A stretch of 64,000 nucleotides of DNA from Ehretia macrophylla (lineage: Eukaryota; Streptophyta; Magnoliopsida; Boraginales; Ehretiaceae): the NCBI GenBank assembly GCA_037974665.1, contig CM075778.1:8421001-8485000 (forward strand), given 5' to 3'. The notes under the pieces were generated by a model. The model was not told where the DNA came from and ran no database searches. It saw only the letters and a list, made by a program, of their open reading frames with translations. This document shows positions 61,075 through 64,000 of this stretch, piece by piece. Numbering within the stretch: position 1 is the stretch's first letter; every line of letters begins with the position of its first letter. A program made the position numbers and the translations under genes.

Positions 61075-61996
61075 CATTGTGGCCCGTATTCTTAATGGGC
61101 TTGTTTGTCTTGTTTATCAATGTAGTAAAATCTTCTCATATCTGCATGTGGATGTAGACTTTGTTGAACCATGATAAATATTGTGTCTATCTTTTTTCTA
61201 ATTTACACTTGGTTCAAACACCTTGATCCCAAACATAGGGACGTTAGACTTCCTTAATTAAAATCTCAAGATTTCTCGATTGAAGGGATTAACGAAGCCA
61301 AAATTATCATTGACCATCAGGCCACGTGTGTAAGTTTATGGGTGATTGTAGGATAGATCATGAGATGAAAGTAGAAGTAACCGTTGGCGATTACAATTTG
61401 GAGTAATTCTTTGGTCAGCCCGAACTAATCATCAACTCACTCACATACAAGTGAACTCCACAACATGTAGTGATGGTTAGCCCGAGGTGACCAAAGAATT
61501 TTCATACAATTTGGCTTGGTTTATCCTTAAAAGTTGTTAGAGGACACCTGGTTGTTAGTAAGGACGATCAACGGTTATTAGACATGTAGTGTCCTATTAT
61601 ATAATTCATGAGGCACAACAGAGAAAGACAACACAACCACTCAAAAAAGCATGTTGTTGGACCACTTTTAGTAGGAATAGGCTCACTACAATTGGTGACA
61701 AATATTCTTTGTTTCCAAAAGTTATTTCTTGATCATTGATGCTATCAAAATGTAAGACCCCAAACAAATTCAAGTCACTTATCATCGATGGTCTTTATGA
61801 CAAAATCATTAGACTAATAATCTCTCGAGAGTAAATACATTCAAAACTCTCAGCCGCATAAAGAGACAAACAAATGGATTATTATTTAGTCCTTTTTATA
61901 TTTTTATTATTTATTTAGGTTTTTCTAGGTCCTACGCATTTAGGTTGCTGTTATATTGAGTGAATCGGTCTATTCAACTATGCCTTTAATCTGCAG
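61075..61996 (+). other. Intronic sequence without recognised gene (unit C)
   Basis: Equivalent of 665-1586. It shares a block of variants with unit B near 61480-61580 and another set with unit A near 61630-61660. Confidence 0.45.
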
Positions 61997-62299
61997 GTCA
62001 AGGTTCTTATAAATGTTAATCATAAAAACTTAACCTCTATGGTTGGATACTGCATCGAAGACACAAATATAGCAGTTATTTATGAATACATGGCTAATGG
62101 AGATTTACAAAGTCATCTCACAGGTACATTATTTGATCATTTGGCACATCAATCATTTAATCTCTAGGTTAAGGTCCTTATAAATGTTTATTCGATGTTG
62201 ATTGACAAATCTTGTGTGCAGATAAAAATCAACGAAATGTTTTGATTTGGCGAAAGAGACTTCAAATTCCAATAGATGCAGCACTTGGTTAGACTTTAT

Positions 62300-62786
62300 G
62301 GCAGTGATTGATATATGGGAATGAGTTGCGAATTGAATGACATTCTCAATTCTATTTTAATTCTCATGTTTGGTATAAGGGAATAAACTTGAGAATCTCA
62401 TTCCCAAAGGAATCACATTCCCACATAAATGGGAATAACCATTCTAAACCAAATATATGGGAATATTTCATTCCCATATGTTTGGGAATAAACTTGACTA
62501 CCATACCCCTATATAACATAACTTTTATAAATAATTTGTTTTACAATAATAATAATTATAAAAATAAAAATAATTATTATTATGAAAATAATAAGGAAAA
62601 TAAAAACAAAACCAAAAACAAAAACAAAATAATAAAATAATAATAAAAACAAAATTAAAAAATAATAATAGTGATCAAATAATAATAATAATAATAATTT
62701 AAAAATATAATAATATTATTATGAAAATAATTATTATTATAAAAATAATAATAATAACAAAAATAAAAAATAAAAATATAAATTAA

Positions 62787-62849
<63 letters not shown>

Positions 62850-63282
62850 GTAAAATAATAATGATAAAAATAAAAACAAAAATAAAAATAATAATAATAC
62901 CAATATAATAATAATAATAATAATAATAATTGTTGTTGTTGTATTTATTATTATTTTTATTTTAATTTTAATTTTGTTAATATTATTATTATTATTATTA
63001 TTATTTATTGTTGTTGTTATTATTATTTATTATTTTGTTATTATTATTATTTATATTTATATTGTTTACAATTATGTTTATATTTATTCTTATTTTTAAA
63101 AGTATAATAATAAAAGGGTAATACTATCATATTACACGAATCATTCACATTATTATTCTTAATTCCTAGAACATAGGAAACATGTCATTCTCATTCCTAA
63201 GTTCATTCCATTCACAGTTTCATTCCATTCCTTAGCTCATTCCATTCCTACCCAAATTCATTCTAGTGTACCAATCGCTACC
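62300..63282 (+). mobile_element. AT-rich (AAT)n foldback MITE (unit C)
   Basis: Equivalent of 1890-2860, with termini GGCAGTGATTGATATA and the complement of TGTACCAATCGCTACC. It is closer to the A copy than to the B copy. Confidence 0.6.
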
Positions 63283-63584
63283 TATAGTTCTTCTCTTCTT
63301 ATATCCTTTCTCAAGCATTTTTTTTTTATGAAGACAAGGAAAAACCCAGTTGGTGGAGCCCAACCACCGTATTAACTGGTGAAATTCAATCACCAACTAG
63401 TAAAACCCTAGTTGCTAAATGGCATGTGGTTACTTTGAGAAATGATATTGTTGAATAACTGTATAGGATTAGAGTATTTGCACCATGGATGCAAGAGACC
63501 CATAATTCACAGAGACATCAAATGTACTAATATCTTGTTAGATGACAAGTTCCAAGCTGGCACTCTAGGGTACCTCGATCCTGA

Positions 63585-64000
63585 GTAAGTAAATCACATA
63601 AGCAAATCATTTCCAAGTATATTATAACTTTATTTATTTGGAATGAATAAAATAAAATTCTCTTTAAACGTTTAAACTTTTGAACGAGATAGTCCATGCA
63701 CATTACTATAGAGCCAAATCAATAAAAGGTCTTATGCTCGAACCTTGTTGTGATTTAAATGAAATAAAAGTCCACATGCATTGCTCAATAAAAAACAACA
63801 TTGTTTGCATTTAAGGTGATATTTTAGAAATAATAAATAAATAAAATCTAATCTTCTTTAATAACTTTCCATTTTTTACGCTGGGGACAAGCTTAATTAT
63901 ATAATTCGTTAAGCCATTTTTTTAGCACATTTACATATTGTAGATGCAAGCACCAGACTGATTAATTTGGGTGGCTAACTTGATTTAAAGATCTACTATA
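63585..64000 (+). other. Pseudogene intron remnant at window end (unit C)
   Basis: Equivalent of 3163-3590. No gene is seen before the window ends. Confidence 0.4.

Larger units (their letters stand above)
52892..63584 (+). pseudogene. Malectin/LRR receptor kinase pseudogene, plus strand (spans units B and C)
   Basis: Exons equivalent to the A/B copy: a 52892-53030, b 57092-57163, c 57253-57324, d 57417-57494, e 58792-58946, f 59551-59783, g 61997-62123, h 62222-62287, i 63467-63584. The signal exon is missing because of the 4.18-kb deletion. It shares the TGA in exon b (57120-57122), the VDVK change in exon f and the 72-bp deletion of the DFG/activation segment in exon i, so these lesions predate duplication. 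No malectin exon and no C-lobe exon were found. The intron between a and b carries the unit-specific MULE-type MITE. Confidence 0.85.
60411..64000 (+). repeat. Tandem segmental duplication, unit C (partial)
   Basis: This is the start of a third unit, collinear with 1-3590 and 32008-35600, and it runs off the window end. It holds the retroelement remnant, three plus-strand kinase exons and the (AAT)-rich MITE. In some stretches it matches unit A against B and in others B against A (see findings). Confidence 0.93.

Noticed and set aside
1..64000. Assembly artefact as explanation of the tandem copies
   Set aside because: Scattered substitutions, a templated deletion and a MITE insertion with a target duplication and empty site are unlikely to arise from assembling one locus twice; haplotype collapse cannot be fully excluded without reads.
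1..64000. CRISPR, operons, rRNA or tRNA genes
   Set aside because: No such structure was seen; the only tRNA-like string (15879-15890) is a retroelement primer-binding site.

Overview
The window is nuclear DNA of a plant, most likely a dicot. It is AT-rich, interrupted by introns, and full of LTR-retrotransposon remnants, a TRIM and several MITE families. Its only recognisable genes belong to the malectin-like/LRR receptor kinase family (LRR-RLK subfamily I, the FRK1/SIRK/IOS1/MEE39 type). The species cannot be named from the sequence. No rRNA, tRNA or CRISPR was seen.

Layout: the window is a head-to-tail tandem segmental duplication. Unit A is 1-32007, unit B is 32008-60410, and unit C starts at 60411 and runs off the end. 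The phase is arbitrary, because the window begins inside a unit. Each unit carries, in order: the 3' kinase exons of a plus-strand receptor-kinase pseudogene; a nest of retroelements (a decayed gypsy-like element split by a 3.9-kb solo LTR and a 1.85-kb LTR-like insertion); two related AT-rich MITEs; a long-TIR MITE; a complete minus-strand TRIM; a minus-strand receptor-kinase gene; and the 5' part of the next plus-strand pseudogene. The minus and plus receptor genes are inverted paralogues that start head to head across a 1.45-kb intergenic region. This region survives only in unit A.

Genes: in unit A the minus-strand gene (16277-21915) can be spliced by eye into eight exons with GT-AG borders and matching phases. 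It predicts an uninterrupted 603-residue protein: signal peptide, shortened malectin-like domain, transmembrane segment and complete RD kinase. All LRRs and the second part of the malectin-like region are missing, because the malectin exon is fused in frame to the transmembrane exon. In unit B a 4.18-kb deletion with a 9-bp templated filler removed exons 1-3 of this gene, the shared promoter region and exon 1 of the plus-strand gene, leaving a headless kinase. The plus-strand gene is a pseudogene in every unit: no malectin exon, a stop codon in the first LRR exon, a 72-bp in-frame deletion that removes the DFG/activation segment, and no C-lobe exon.

History: most transposon insertions are shared by all units and so predate the duplication. 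One 458-bp MULE-type MITE (56352-56809) is present only in unit B, with a perfect 9-bp target duplication and an intact empty site in unit A. Variants shared in a patchwork between units A, B and C suggest sequence exchange among the repeats. The most interesting object is the intact, LRR-less malectin-like kinase beside a decaying inverted partner, an example of receptor architecture being remodelled within a tandem array.
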